64,000 nucleotides of DNA from Sporomusa sp. KB1 (GTDB lineage Bacteria > Bacillota > Negativicutes > Sporomusales > Sporomusaceae): contig NZ_VLKC01000002.1 of assembly GCF_007830295.1 (NCBI RefSeq), positions 29,923-93,922 on the forward strand, written 5' to 3'. Below the pieces are notes generated by a model that saw nothing but the letters and a program-made list of their open reading frames with translations, did not search any database and was not told the DNA's origin. This document shows, in pieces, positions 1 through 8,824 of the stretch; within the stretch, counting starts at the first letter, position 1; the number at the start of each line of letters is the position of its first letter. The translations under genes were made by a program, and so were the position numbers.

Positions 1-933
1 AAAGAAGCGGCCATGCTCGTTCGCCAGCTTTTTCAGCCTTATCAGCATGGGAATAGCGTCGGCATATTGCAAGTCATGATCAAAAGCTTCTGCTGACAAC
101 TCTATATAACCAAATCCGGTACTAGCAAGGATAGAACGCACACCTTGATAAGTCAGCAGTGTCGGATTAAGTTTAACATACATATCGAGCTTCTTTTCGG
201 TCAGCATATATACGCAAATTCTCTCAATTTCAGCAGGCGGACAGCCGTGCATAGTGGACAGGGTAATTGACTGGCATACATTGCCCGAAATGCGTTTAGA
301 TAAACCCTTGAGCGCAGGCAGACGGTCTTCTAACCCTGTGCCTTTAAGGAAACCGCCATCAGCAATGAGGTCTTCTACTTCTGCCAGGCATTGTTTAAAG
401 TACGGATGGTTAGAGGCATCCAGCAAGTTGTTCAGATAGGCGTCCATACGCGGCGACTGGATACCTTCCAGGTTGTAGCCTGCGCTCATATTGAAGATAA
501 AGGAGCGTTTGCCGCTTTTACTAAGTCCCAGTGTTTCTTCGATAACATGTAGTAACACCCAGGCTTTGATGTACTCTTCATAGGCTTTTTCTACCGTGTA
601 TTCGCTTGACCACTCGGTGTTAAAGCCCTCATCCTCGGCATCAATACAAGGTTTAGCAACAGGCGGCTCCTGTTCCTGCACTGTCTTGAGTTCAATAAAG
701 CGGGCACCGGCCAGGTAGGAAACAGCAATGTTCTGGGCTAATTGGGTGTGAGGACCGGCAGCCGGGCCTACGGCTGTCTCAATGGTTTCACCAAACAGAG
801 AAAAGGTTTTATCGCTTTGCTTATGAAAAAAATGGCTGACCGGATAGCCGAAGATGGCACACTCTGCCGCATATTCCTCGAAAACCCGCGCAATAAGTGT
901 AAGCAGGGGAACAGGTCTCATCAAGTCGCCCAT
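1..933 (-). CDS. ygfK: YgfK-like oxidoreductase, N-terminal part (runs off the window)
   Basis: The gene starts at 933 behind a GGGAGG ribosome site and is open to base 1, giving the first 311 residues; the C-terminus lies outside. The sequence reads MGDLMRPVPLLTLIARVFEE and later contains QSITLSTMHGCPPAEIERIC and YVKLNPTLLTYQGV, which I recognise as the TIM-barrel part of YgfK ('putative selenate reductase subunit', related to dihydropyrimidine dehydrogenase and NADPH-glutamate synthase subunits). Full-length YgfK is about 1000 residues and carries FAD/NAD(P) and Fe-S modules further on. In enterobacteria and gut anaerobes ygfK sits with ygeW, ygeX, ygeY and xdhD in the anaerobic purine/urate cluster, exactly the neighbours seen here. 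It follows ridA by 25 bases and is probably co-transcribed from the permease promoter. The exact reaction is inferred from context. Confidence 0.85.
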   Translation of the reverse strand, partial: MGDLMRPVPLLTLIARVFEEYAAECAIFGYPVSHFFHKQSDKTFSLFGETIETAVGPAAGPHTQLAQNIAVSYLAGARFIELKTVQEQEPPVAKPCIDAEDEGFNTEWSSEYTVEKAYEEYIKAWVLLHVIEETLGLSKSGKRSFIFNMSAGYNLEGIQSPRMDAYLNNLLDASNHPYFKQCLAEVEDLIADGGFLKGTGLEDRLPALKGLSKRISGNVCQSITLSTMHGCPPAEIERICVYMLTEKKLDMYVKLNPTLLTYQGVRSILASTGFGYIELSAEAFDHDLQYADAIPMLIRLKKLANEHGRFF

Positions 934-958
934 TATTTATTCCTCCCAGTTATTTTAT

Positions 959-1339
959 TTATTTTTTGCACACAGCAATGGCTTCTACTTCTACCAGCGC
1001 GTCTTTAGGCAGACGGGCTACTTCGACGCAGGCGCGGGCAGGAAACTCTTTGGTAAAGTATTGCGCGTAAATTGCATTGACAGCGGCAAAATCATTCATA
1101 TCTTTCAGGAAAACAGTTGTTTTTACAACATCTTCCGCACCCAGTCCATCGCTAACCAAAATAGCCATTACGTTTTCCAGTGATTGTTTGGCTTGCTCTT
1201 CAACCTTGACCGTAATGGTGCCGTCAGCCGGATTTACCGGTAATTGTCCGGATATGAACAACAGGCCGTTGGCCTTGATGGCTTGCGAGTAGGGACCAAT
1301 AGCGGCGGGAGCTTTATCGGTGTTAACAATAGTTTTCAT
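959..1339 (-). CDS. ridA: RidA/YjgF-family enamine/imine deaminase
   Basis: A 126-residue protein, the normal length for the family, starting with ATG behind GGAGGTTATTCAACT. It has the RidA hallmarks: PAAIGPYSQAI near residue 12, FISGQLPVNP near 28 and the C-terminal PARACVEVARLPKDALVEVE block with the substrate-carboxylate Arg. RidA proteins hydrolyse reactive enamines and imines, notably 2-aminoacrylate released by PLP-dependent lyases, protecting other PLP enzymes. The same cluster encodes diaminopropionate ammonia-lyase (8825-10045), which generates 2-aminoacrylate, so detoxification of that intermediate is an attractive inferred role. It lies between the molybdenum hydroxylase and ygfK with short gaps on both sides and is probably in their operon. 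Confidence 0.92.
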   Translation of the reverse strand: MKTIVNTDKAPAAIGPYSQAIKANGLLFISGQLPVNPADGTITVKVEEQAKQSLENVMAILVSDGLGAEDVVKTTVFLKDMNDFAAVNAIYAQYFTKEFPARACVEVARLPKDALVEVEAIAVCKK

Positions 1340-1374
1340 AGTTGAATAACCTCCAAGATTAAATTATTTTAAAA

Positions 1375-3936
1375 TTATTTTTTGCGGCTATATGGTGTAT
1401 ACGCAAGCGGCAGCTCTGGGCGTACTTTGCCGTCCAGCCGAAGATAAGCACCGGCAACGGCCGGGGCTATGGCGACAGAAGTAATTTCGCCTACGCCTTT
1501 GGCACCATACGCCAATTCGGTTTGGTTTTTTTCCACGATTATAGTTTCTATTTCAGGAATACTACTGGCCCGAAGCAAGCCTAGCGTTCCGAATTTGACC
1601 TGTGGTATGCCAGCTTTGAGTGGGAAATCTTCGGTCAAAGCATAGCCTAAGCCCATAACCACGCCGCCTTCAATTTGACCCTCGACCCCCAGCGGATTAA
1701 TGGCTTTGCCGACATCATGGGCGGCGACTACTTTGACTAGCTTGCCGGCGTGATTAAGAATAACTACCTGACTGGCGTAACCATAAGCAACATGGCTGAC
1801 CGGATTTGGTTTGTCACAGCCCATAGGATCAGTTACACCAGAGTATTCTCCGTAAAATTCGCAGCCTTCCAGGTCAGTCAGCGAGGCTGTTGCCAGCGCC
1901 TCCTGGAGCTTAAGCGCTGCCTGACGGGTGGCCTCGCCGGTGAATACTGTCTGCCGGGAGGCTGTGGTGGTGCCGGAATCAGGAGTAAGGTAGGTGTCAG
2001 GCTCAACAGCCATGATTTGAGAGGATTCAATTCCTGTTGTTTCACATAAAATCTGGGTCATTACAGTGACTAATCCCTGTCCTATGCAGGCAGCACCGGT
2101 AAGAATAACGACTGTGCCGTTTTCGATTTTTAGCTTGACCCGGCCAATGTCAGGCAGGCCGACACCAATGCCGGCGTTTTTCATAGCGCAGGCCAAACCG
2201 GCGTAGGGATTGGATTCAAACGCTGCCTTAACAGCTAGCAGCGTTTCTTTAAGAGCCGTACCTTGGTCGGCAATTTGGCCGTTGGGCAGTACCTTGCCTG
2301 GTTCGATGGCATTACGCCAGCGTATCTCCCATTGGGAAATTCCCACTTTTTCTGCCAGTATGTTGATATTATTCTCCATGGGAAAGCAGGACTGCGTTAC
2401 ACCGAAACCCCGGAAAGCCCCACCTGGCAGATTATTGGTATAGACGCCTAAACCAACTATATCCACATTGGGGATTTGGTAGGGTCCGGCGGCGTGGGTA
2501 CAGGCCCGTTGCAGTACCGGCCCGCCGAGCGAGGCATAGGCTCCGGTATCGGCAATAAGTTCAGCTTTCATGGCTGTAATAATCCCATTTTCATCACAGG
2601 CGGTCGTAAATTCCATTTCCATGGCATGACGCTTAGGATGAACATTAATACTTTCCTGGCGGCTCAGCGTATTTTTGACTGGTTTTTTAGTGTGCCAGGC
2701 GAGCAAGGCGGCATGATGCTGTACCGATAAATCTTCCTTGCCGCCAAAGCCACCACCCACCATTTTACTGATAATGCGTACTTCATTTTCTTCTACACCC
2801 AGAAGCGAGACAATGCCATGGTGATCATCATATACATTTTGACTGGCAGTGTACACCGTTAAAGTGCCGTCATTATTGGGGACTGCCAGAGCACTTTCCG
2901 GTTCGAGAAAAGCATGTTCAGTAGCCGGAGTGATATAACGCTGGGTTACAACATAGTTGGCCTTAGCAATGGCTTCCTCGACATTACCACGTTTAAGTAC
3001 TGTTCTGGCTAATAGATTGCCTGTAGGGTGAAGCTGGGGAGCATCGTCCGCCAGCGCTTGGCGGGGCACAAGCAGCGGCGTTAATTCTTCATAATCTACC
3101 TGTATTAATTTCACAGCCTCTTGGGCTATTTTTTTGCTTGTGGCAGCAACAGCGGCTAGTGCATCGCCGATATAGCGGGTTTCTTCCCCTTCAGCGATAA
3201 AGGCCGGCCAGTCAGGAATAATATGACCCTGGTTACGGCGTCCGGGAATATCCTTCGCAGTAATTACGGCTTCGACACCAGGCAGTGCCTGAGCAGCTGC
3301 CGTATCAATTTTTTTAATGAAGGCGCGGGCGCTGGGTGCGCGGAGGATAGCGGCGTACAGCATACCGTCCACAATCATATCATCAACATATTCGGCCGTA
3401 CCTAAGGTTTTATCTTTAGCATCGACCCGTGGCATTCTATCGCCTACTTTATAATTACTATCACCTGACGGCGTGAAGCCCTCACGCAGAGCTTTAGCCG
3501 CCTTCAACACAGCTTGTTCAATTTTGACATAACCGGTACAACGGCAGATATTGCCGTGCAGCGCTCTTTTCACTTCGTCACAAGTAGGATCATGGGTTTT
3601 GTCAAGTAAAGCTTTCGCACTGATAACCATGCCGGGAATGCAGAAACCGCACTGCACAGCACCTGCTGTGGCAAACGCCCAGCTATAGATGTCTTTTTCC
3701 TGTTTAGACAAGCCTTCAACAGTCAGCACTATTTTGCCGCTGATTTTGGCGGTTGTCAACACACAGGCCCGCGTAGCCTTGCCTTCCAGCAGTACCATAC
3801 AAGCACCGCAGGCCCCTTCGGCGCAGCCGTTTTTTACAGAAGTGAGACGGGCATAGTCTCTTAAATACTCTAACAAATTTATATTGTGACCAACATCGAC
3901 CTGCTGGCCATTCAGTACGAAATTATACACACTCAT
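1375..3936 (-). CDS. xdhD: Molybdenum hydroxylase, fused 2Fe-2S and molybdopterin domains (XdhD-like)
   Basis: An 853-residue protein of the xanthine dehydrogenase/aldehyde oxidase family. The N-terminus has a plant-type 2Fe-2S cluster (C38, C43, C46, C58) and the second 2Fe-2S domain (C96, C99, C131, C133). The rest is the molybdopterin-binding domain, with KMVGGGFGGKED, the PGGAFRGFG loop and GAKGVGE carrying the catalytic Glu near residue 817. There is no FAD domain, so a separate FAD subunit (YgfM type) is expected outside the window. E. coli XdhD, a putative selenium-dependent hydroxylase of the same cluster, has this fused layout. The likely role is hydroxylation or reduction of a purine such as urate/xanthine; substrate and selenium dependence are inferred. 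The ATG at 3936 abuts its AGGAGGG site, so the GTG at 3930, better spaced, may be the true start. Confidence 0.92.
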   Translation of the reverse strand: MSVYNFVLNGQQVDVGHNINLLEYLRDYARLTSVKNGCAEGACGACMVLLEGKATRACVLTTAKISGKIVLTVEGLSKQEKDIYSWAFATAGAVQCGFCIPGMVISAKALLDKTHDPTCDEVKRALHGNICRCTGYVKIEQAVLKAAKALREGFTPSGDSNYKVGDRMPRVDAKDKTLGTAEYVDDMIVDGMLYAAILRAPSARAFIKKIDTAAAQALPGVEAVITAKDIPGRRNQGHIIPDWPAFIAEGEETRYIGDALAAVAATSKKIAQEAVKLIQVDYEELTPLLVPRQALADDAPQLHPTGNLLARTVLKRGNVEEAIAKANYVVTQRYITPATEHAFLEPESALAVPNNDGTLTVYTASQNVYDDHHGIVSLLGVEENEVRIISKMVGGGFGGKEDLSVQHHAALLAWHTKKPVKNTLSRQESINVHPKRHAMEMEFTTACDENGIITAMKAELIADTGAYASLGGPVLQRACTHAAGPYQIPNVDIVGLGVYTNNLPGGAFRGFGVTQSCFPMENNINILAEKVGISQWEIRWRNAIEPGKVLPNGQIADQGTALKETLLAVKAAFESNPYAGLACAMKNAGIGVGLPDIGRVKLKIENGTVVILTGAACIGQGLVTVMTQILCETTGIESSQIMAVEPDTYLTPDSGTTTASRQTVFTGEATRQAALKLQEALATASLTDLEGCEFYGEYSGVTDPMGCDKPNPVSHVAYGYASQVVILNHAGKLVKVVAAHDVGKAINPLGVEGQIEGGVVMGLGYALTEDFPLKAGIPQVKFGTLGLLRASSIPEIETIIVEKNQTELAYGAKGVGEITSVAIAPAVAGAYLRLDGKVRPELPLAYTPYSRKK

Positions 3937-3966
3937 CCCTCCTGATTTAGGAAAGGTTTGCGGCTG

Positions 3967-5307
3967 CTATGCCTGGTTACAATCAGCATTTTCGCAAATA
4001 TCACTAGCTGCTTTTTTACCATACTCATTGAAAAAATAATTGAGAACAAGAGCAACAATGCTGCCGGCGGTAATACCGCTATGAAGAATTAATTGGGCGA
4101 ATTGGGGCAAATTATGGTAAAATCCGGGCACAGCCAGCGGAATAAGACCAACCCCAAGACTAATGGCTACAATCATTGCATTTTGATTGCCCTCAAACTC
4201 TACTGTTGTCAAAGCACGGATACCGCTGGTGGCTACCATACCAAACATAGCGATACCTGCCCCACCTAGCACCGGATTAGGAATGGCTGCAACTACAGCG
4301 GCCGCTTTGGGGAATAAGCCAAGAGAGGCCAAAATGATACCGGCAGCGACTACCACATAACGACTTTTGATGCCAGACAAGGTCAATAGACCGATGTTTT
4401 GAGCAAAAGCCGAGTGGGGGAAGGTGTTCATGATACCACCAAGCAAAGTAGAAAATGAATCGGCCTTAAGCCCTTTGGCCAAATCATCGCGACTCACCGG
4501 TTTACCGACAATCTCGCCTATGGCGATAATATCACCTGTGGTTTCGGTCATGATAACCAGAAACGCCAGTGTCATAGCAAAAATAGAAGAACCGTCAAAT
4601 ATCGGCATACCAAAGGTCAACGGAGTAACAACGGAAAACCAGGCAGCTGTAGCTACTTGTGAGAAATTAGTCATGCCAAGTGGAATGGCAATCAATGTAC
4701 CTATCACCAGCCCAATCAGTACGGCAATATTACTCCAAAAACCTTTGAGCATACGGTATAGGACAATAATAATGGTTAGTACAGTAAAGGCTACACCAAT
4801 ACTCTGCAAATCAGCAAAACTCGCTGCAGCCGGGTTCCCACCTCCTGCCCAGCGCACAGCTACAGGCAGAAGCGACACACCAATTAACGTAATGATCGTC
4901 CCTGTTACTACTTTGGGAAAAAAACGGATGAGTTTACTGAAAACAGGACTCAAAAGATAACCAATCATCCCGGCGGCGATAGTAGAGCCAAAAATACCAG
5001 GTAGCCCATACGTTTTACCCACCAAAATCATCGGCGCAACAGCAGCAAATGATACGCCCTGCATAATCGGAGCTTTTACCCCCATATTCATAAAGCCCAG
5101 TGCCTGAATCAGGGTGGCAACCCCACCCACTAGTAAATCGCATTGAATGAGGTATATCACTTGCTCACGCGGCAGACCTAATGCATTTGCAATAATAAGC
5201 GGTACTGCCACCGCACCGGCATACATAGCCATAACATGCTGTAGTCCATAGGTAAATAACTGGCCTTTGGGCAGCATTTCATCAACTGGAGCTACTTCCT
5301 TTTCCAT
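3967..5307 (-). CDS. NCS2-family purine (xanthine/urate) permease
   Basis: About 446 residues and highly hydrophobic, with the roughly 14 membrane segments of the nucleobase-ascorbate transporter family. Family signatures are visible: QHVMAMYAGAVAVPLII in the first segments, MQGVSFAAVAPM, TMTETTGDIIAIGE (the acidic residues of segment 8), and the NAT signature as QNIGLLTLSGIKSRYV. The last resembles urate/xanthine carriers such as PucJ/PucK, UacT and XanQ. It should import a purine by proton or sodium symport at the inner membrane. The ATG at 5307 is chosen because GAGGTG lies 7 bases upstream; the GTG at 5316 would overlap that site. It is the first gene of the permease-xdhD-ridA-ygfK unit, separated by a terminator from the carbamate kinase unit. 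Urate versus xanthine specificity cannot be decided from sequence. Confidence 0.93.
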   Translation of the reverse strand: MEKEVAPVDEMLPKGQLFTYGLQHVMAMYAGAVAVPLIIANALGLPREQVIYLIQCDLLVGGVATLIQALGFMNMGVKAPIMQGVSFAAVAPMILVGKTYGLPGIFGSTIAAGMIGYLLSPVFSKLIRFFPKVVTGTIITLIGVSLLPVAVRWAGGGNPAAASFADLQSIGVAFTVLTIIIVLYRMLKGFWSNIAVLIGLVIGTLIAIPLGMTNFSQVATAAWFSVVTPLTFGMPIFDGSSIFAMTLAFLVIMTETTGDIIAIGEIVGKPVSRDDLAKGLKADSFSTLLGGIMNTFPHSAFAQNIGLLTLSGIKSRYVVVAAGIILASLGLFPKAAAVVAAIPNPVLGGAGIAMFGMVATSGIRALTTVEFEGNQNAMIVAISLGVGLIPLAVPGFYHNLPQFAQLILHSGITAGSIVALVLNYFFNEYGKKAASDICENADCNQA

Positions 5308-5468
5308 ATTTTGCACCTCTTTTAAATATTCGCAATATTTTTGTTACTCTTATTTGCGAAGTACTTATCCTGCCAGCATTTTATGATATTGACCTTTTTC
5401 CACCACTCGCTACCATTCATCAAAATATGCTCAATGTCTCACCGGATACTGAACAGGGTCTTGTAAAA

Positions 5469-5506
5469 ACGGCAGAGATACTCCCTACCGGGAGCATCTC
5501 TGCCGT
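5469..5506 (-). terminator. Intrinsic terminator after carbamate kinase
   Basis: ACGGCAGAGAT pairs with ATCTCTGCCGT around a second short stem (CTCCC/GGGAG). On the minus strand it is followed by TTTTT. It lies immediately after the carbamate kinase stop codon and closes the ygeX-ygeY-ygeW-yqeA unit, so the permease unit needs its own promoter in 5317-5460. That interval also contains an AATATT-CGC-AATATT inverted repeat at 5325-5339, just upstream of the permease start, which could be an operator. Confidence 0.9.
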
Positions 5507-5509
5507 CTG

Positions 5510-6460
5510 CTACCGATATACGTGCGTTCCGGTTTTTCCGGCTACCGCCTCTTCCAGAGACTCAGGATTAGTGATAATCGCCTTGCTTCCGCCATTTTCC
5601 AGGAAGCTGATCACTGCCTGAATCTTAGGCAGCATGCTGCCAGGCGCAAAGTGATTTTGTTTTACATATTCTTTTAGCTCAGCAAGCGTCACCTTATCTA
5701 AAGCTTGCTCGTCAGGGTTACCGTAATTCAAATAAACTTTGGGCACACCTGTGGAAATGATCAATTCATCGGCTTGAACTTGCGCGGCCAGCAGGCTGGA
5801 AGCAAAGTCTTTGTCAATAACAGCGTCCACACCTTTAAAACTGCCATCCCCCTGCCGGATAACCGGAATACCACCGCCACCCACAGCAATCATGCAGTAG
5901 CCTTCCCGTACTAATTTACTAATAACATCTTTCTCCACAATCTCCTGTGGTTGCGGTGAAGCCACTACCCGGCGGTAACCCCGCCCGGAGTCGTTGACCA
6001 TCACCCAGTCGGGATTATTCTTTTGAATTTTTTCCGCCTGTTCCTGGGAGAAGAAAGAGCCAATAGGTTTTGTCGGTCTTGTAAAGGCCGGGTCACTGGC
6101 GTCCACCACTACCTGCGTAACCAGGGTAATGGCTGATTTGTCCAGGCCTCTTTTCTTAAACTCATTATCCATAGCCTGCTGAATCTGATAGCCGATAGCA
6201 CCTTGGGTATCGGCACCACAAGCTACCAGGGGCACACTATGCATACCTGCTGTTTCACAGGCAATTTCAGATCTTCTCAGAATAAAGCCTACCTGTGGTC
6301 CATTGCCATGCGTAATAATGACATCATAACCTTGTTCGATCATGCCAACAATGTGCTTAGCGGTCTCACAGACAGCATCATATTGGTCTTCCACCGTCTG
6401 GCGCATGTTATCTCGAATTAAGGAGTTGCCCCCAATGGCGATAACAGCTAACTTGGCCAT
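5510..6460 (-). CDS. yqeA: Carbamate kinase (YqeA/ArcC family)
   Basis: A 316-residue protein of normal family length. Carbamate kinase motifs include AVIAIGGNSLI at the N-terminus, ITHGNGPQVG near residue 50, the PTKPIGSFF segment, a VASPQP stretch, AVGGGGIPVI and GVDAVIDKDFASSLLA (nucleotide binding), and FAPGSMLPKIQA near the C-terminus. It converts carbamoyl phosphate and ADP to ATP, CO2 and ammonia, giving substrate-level energy in anaerobic arginine, allantoin or purine breakdown. It starts 2 bases after the ygeW stop, so the carbamoyltransferase and the kinase are almost certainly translated from one message: one makes carbamoyl phosphate, the other harvests it. The terminator at 5469-5506 follows directly. 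Confidence 0.95.
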   Translation of the reverse strand: MAKLAVIAIGGNSLIRDNMRQTVEDQYDAVCETAKHIVGMIEQGYDVIITHGNGPQVGFILRRSEIACETAGMHSVPLVACGADTQGAIGYQIQQAMDNEFKKRGLDKSAITLVTQVVVDASDPAFTRPTKPIGSFFSQEQAEKIQKNNPDWVMVNDSGRGYRRVVASPQPQEIVEKDVISKLVREGYCMIAVGGGGIPVIRQGDGSFKGVDAVIDKDFASSLLAAQVQADELIISTGVPKVYLNYGNPDEQALDKVTLAELKEYVKQNHFAPGSMLPKIQAVISFLENGGSKAIITNPESLEEAVAGKTGTHVYR

Positions 6461-6462
6461 GC

Positions 6463-7467
6463 TTATCTGCCACCCATTAATAATGTCATAACAGCTTTGG
6501 CTGTATGCAAACGATTTTCAGCTTCATCATATACGACAGAATGCGGTCCATCAATAACAGAATCTTCGACTTCGTTGTTACGGTCAGCCGGCAATGCATG
6601 CATATACAGCATGTTTTTGTCGGCTGTAGCCATTTTAGCTTCCGTACACTTCCAGGATTTTTGGGCCTTTAGTTTGTCATCCACTACCGCTACCGCACCG
6701 GAAGCAGCCACACCGGTTTGGTCAGTTACCCAGTTGCCCCAGTTTTTCGGAATAACGATATGCGCGCCTTCGTAGGCCTCAGCTTCGTTATCGGTAACAG
6801 TAACACTACCGCCGTATTTTTCTGCATTGGCTTTAGCCTGGGCAATCACCCAATCAGGCAGTTCCCAGCCTTTGGGATGCGCCAGCACGACGTCCATACC
6901 ATAGCGAGGGAAAAGCAGAACTTGCGATACAGGTACAGATATCGGTTTTTTGTGGCTTTCGGCATAAGCCCAGATGATAGATACTTTTACCCGTTTTAAG
7001 TCGCCGATTTTTTCTTTCATGGTCATAAGATCAGCCAAGGCCTGGAACGGATGATACAAATCGCATTGCAGGTTCATGATGGGTTTGGTAGACCATTTAG
7101 CCATTTCGGTAAGGTATTTGTTGCCATAACCCCAGTTGCAATACCGGCAGGCAATGGCATGGCCGAAGCGGGACAGGATGATAGCTGTGTCTTTGGCACT
7201 TTCGCCATGAGCGATTTGCATACTGCTGGAATCCAGGAATCCAGCATGGCCGCCTAATTGGGCAAAACCGGCTTCCATCGAATTTCTGGTACGGGTAGAT
7301 TGTTCAAAGAACATAAGAAACATGGATTGATGTAATAAATAGGGAGTTGGCGTTCCCATGGCAAATTTTTTCTTTAAATCTAACGAAACCTCCAACATGG
7401 TATCTACTTCTTCTTTGGTGAAATCTTCCAGATTAATAAAATGTCTTCCTCTAAAGATAGTTTGCAT
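6463..7467 (-). CDS. ygeW: YgeW-like knotted carbamoyltransferase
   Basis: About 334 residues in the aspartate/ornithine carbamoyltransferase superfamily. The carbamoyl-phosphate loop STRTRNS is near residue 57, followed by SSSMQIAHGES, NLQCDLYHPFQALADL (the HPxQ motif), a WAYAESHKKPISVP segment and MHALPADRNNEV, in place of the HCLP of classical ornithine transcarbamylase. The pattern and the neighbours fit YgeW, a carbamoyltransferase whose natural substrate is not firmly established; in this cluster it probably works in the phosphorolytic direction, feeding carbamate kinase. The ATG at 7467 is chosen because GGGGG lies about 8 bases upstream; an in-frame ATG at 7491 would precede that site. 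It is 46 bases downstream of ygeY. Confidence 0.88.
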   Translation of the reverse strand: MQTIFRGRHFINLEDFTKEEVDTMLEVSLDLKKKFAMGTPTPYLLHQSMFLMFFEQSTRTRNSMEAGFAQLGGHAGFLDSSSMQIAHGESAKDTAIILSRFGHAIACRYCNWGYGNKYLTEMAKWSTKPIMNLQCDLYHPFQALADLMTMKEKIGDLKRVKVSIIWAYAESHKKPISVPVSQVLLFPRYGMDVVLAHPKGWELPDWVIAQAKANAEKYGGSVTVTDNEAEAYEGAHIVIPKNWGNWVTDQTGVAASGAVAVVDDKLKAQKSWKCTEAKMATADKNMLYMHALPADRNNEVEDSVIDGPHSVVYDEAENRLHTAKAVMTLLMGGR

Positions 7468-7513
7468 TGTCATTTCCCCCAATATTTTCATTTTTTATCC
7501 AGATGACCAAGTA

Positions 7514-8755
7514 CTATACTACGTTTTCCGTGCGCTCAGTCATTTTGTCTGCATATTCGTTAACATACAGCAGCGGAATGGCCGCATACATGGCCGCACA
7601 GTCTACCAGCTCCTTTTTCCAGGTGCGTTCGTTAGGCGCATGGGCTTGATCTTCGTGCCCAGGACCAAAACCGATACAAGGAATACCAAAGCGCCCCATA
7701 ATGGAAACACCGTTAGTGGAGAAGGTCCACTTGTCGACCTCGGGATCTCTTTTGAATAAACCTTTATAGCTATCCACTAAGGTATGGCATACAGGATGCT
7801 CATTTTGGATAAGCCAGGTCGGGAAGTAGCACTCCGTCGGATAGACTAAACCAGTATAAGCCGGTCTCTCATAGGTGTACATGCTTACTTTAGCATTAGC
7901 GGCTTTTACGGAAGGCAGATTTTTAATCTGCTGCAAAGCATATTCGCCGGTTTCACCGGCTGTTAACCGCCTGTCAATAGAAATCCAACAGCTATCGGCT
8001 ACAGCGCAGCGCGAAGGCGAGGTGTGAAAGATTTCCGAAACTGTCAGGCTGCCTTTTCCCAGGAAGCCATCATCGATTAAATTTTCATGTAGTGCTTTTA
8101 AATCGCTTAAAATAGGACCCATTTTATAAATAGCATTATCACCTCGTTCCGGTGCTGAACCATGGCAGCTTACCCCGGTTGTTTTCACCTGAATTTCCAT
8201 CCGGCCGCGTTGTCCCCGGTAGATTTTGCCATCTGTTGGCTCGGTGCTTATCACAAATTCAGGACGCAGCTTATCTTCCTGGATAATATACTGCCAGCAA
8301 AGGCCGTCACAGTCTTCTTCCTGCACTGAACCAACCACCACCAGGGTATAGTCGTCTTCTAAGCCAAGTTCTTTTATAATTTTTCCGGCATATACCATGG
8401 AAGCCATACCGCCTTCCTGGTCGCTGGCACCCCGGCCAATGATGATTTCCTCATCTTCATATCCTTTATAAGGATCATATTTCCAGTTTTCCGGGTTGCC
8501 AATCCCTACTGTATCGATATGAGCATCCATAGCGATAAGATGCTTACCATGACCGATGTAGCCGAGGATATTGCCCATCGGGTCAATTTTCACTTTATCA
8601 AAGCCTACTTTTTCCATTTCTTCTTTTATCCGCAAAACAACTTTTTCTTCCTGGCAGCTTTCGCTGGGAATAGCAATCATGTCGCGTAAAAATTTACTGA
8701 TTTCGGGTTCATATTTTTTGGCAAGTTCCACTATTTGTTCAAATTTTATTTTCAA
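7514..8755 (-). CDS. ygeY: YgeY-family M20 metallohydrolase
   Basis: A 413-residue member of the M20/M28 zinc hydrolase superfamily, beginning with a TTG codon behind AAAGGGG. The motif order is typical: [11 protein letters not shown] with the first metal His and catalytic Asp near residues 77-79, [14 protein letters not shown] with the bridging Asp, [11 protein letters not shown] with the general-base Glu pair, and a C-terminal [14 protein letters not shown] with the last metal His. YgeY ('selenium metabolism hydrolase') clusters with ygeX and ygeW in urate-degrading anaerobes. M20 enzymes cleave amide or carbamoyl bonds, so hydrolysis of an N-carbamoyl or N-acyl intermediate of purine ring breakdown is inferred; the substrate is not visible in the sequence. 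Confidence 0.92.
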   Translation of the reverse strand: MKIKFEQIVELAKKYEPEISKFLRDMIAIPSESCQEEKVVLRIKEEMEKVGFDKVKIDPMGNILGYIGHGKHLIAMDAHIDTVGIGNPENWKYDPYKGYEDEEIIIGRGASDQEGGMASMVYAGKIIKELGLEDDYTLVVVGSVQEEDCDGLCWQYIIQEDKLRPEFVISTEPTDGKIYRGQRGRMEIQVKTTGVSCHGSAPERGDNAIYKMGPILSDLKALHENLIDDGFLGKGSLTVSEIFHTSPSRCAVADSCWISIDRRLTAGETGEYALQQIKNLPSVKAANAKVSMYTYERPAYTGLVYPTECYFPTWLIQNEHPVCHTLVDSYKGLFKRDPEVDKWTFSTNGVSIMGRFGIPCIGFGPGHEDQAHAPNERTWKKELVDCAAMYAAIPLLYVNEYADKMTERTENVV

Positions 8756-8824
8756 AATATTAGGCCCCTTTCACTTGTTTGCTTATATTTTATCCTCCCT
8801 GTCATTTGGAAGGAGAGGGAGGTC

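Noticed and set aside
5340..5400. Possible sigma-54 promoter before the permease (CTGGCAGG at about 5374)
   Set aside because: The -24-like GG is present but no GC falls at the -12 position with correct spacing.
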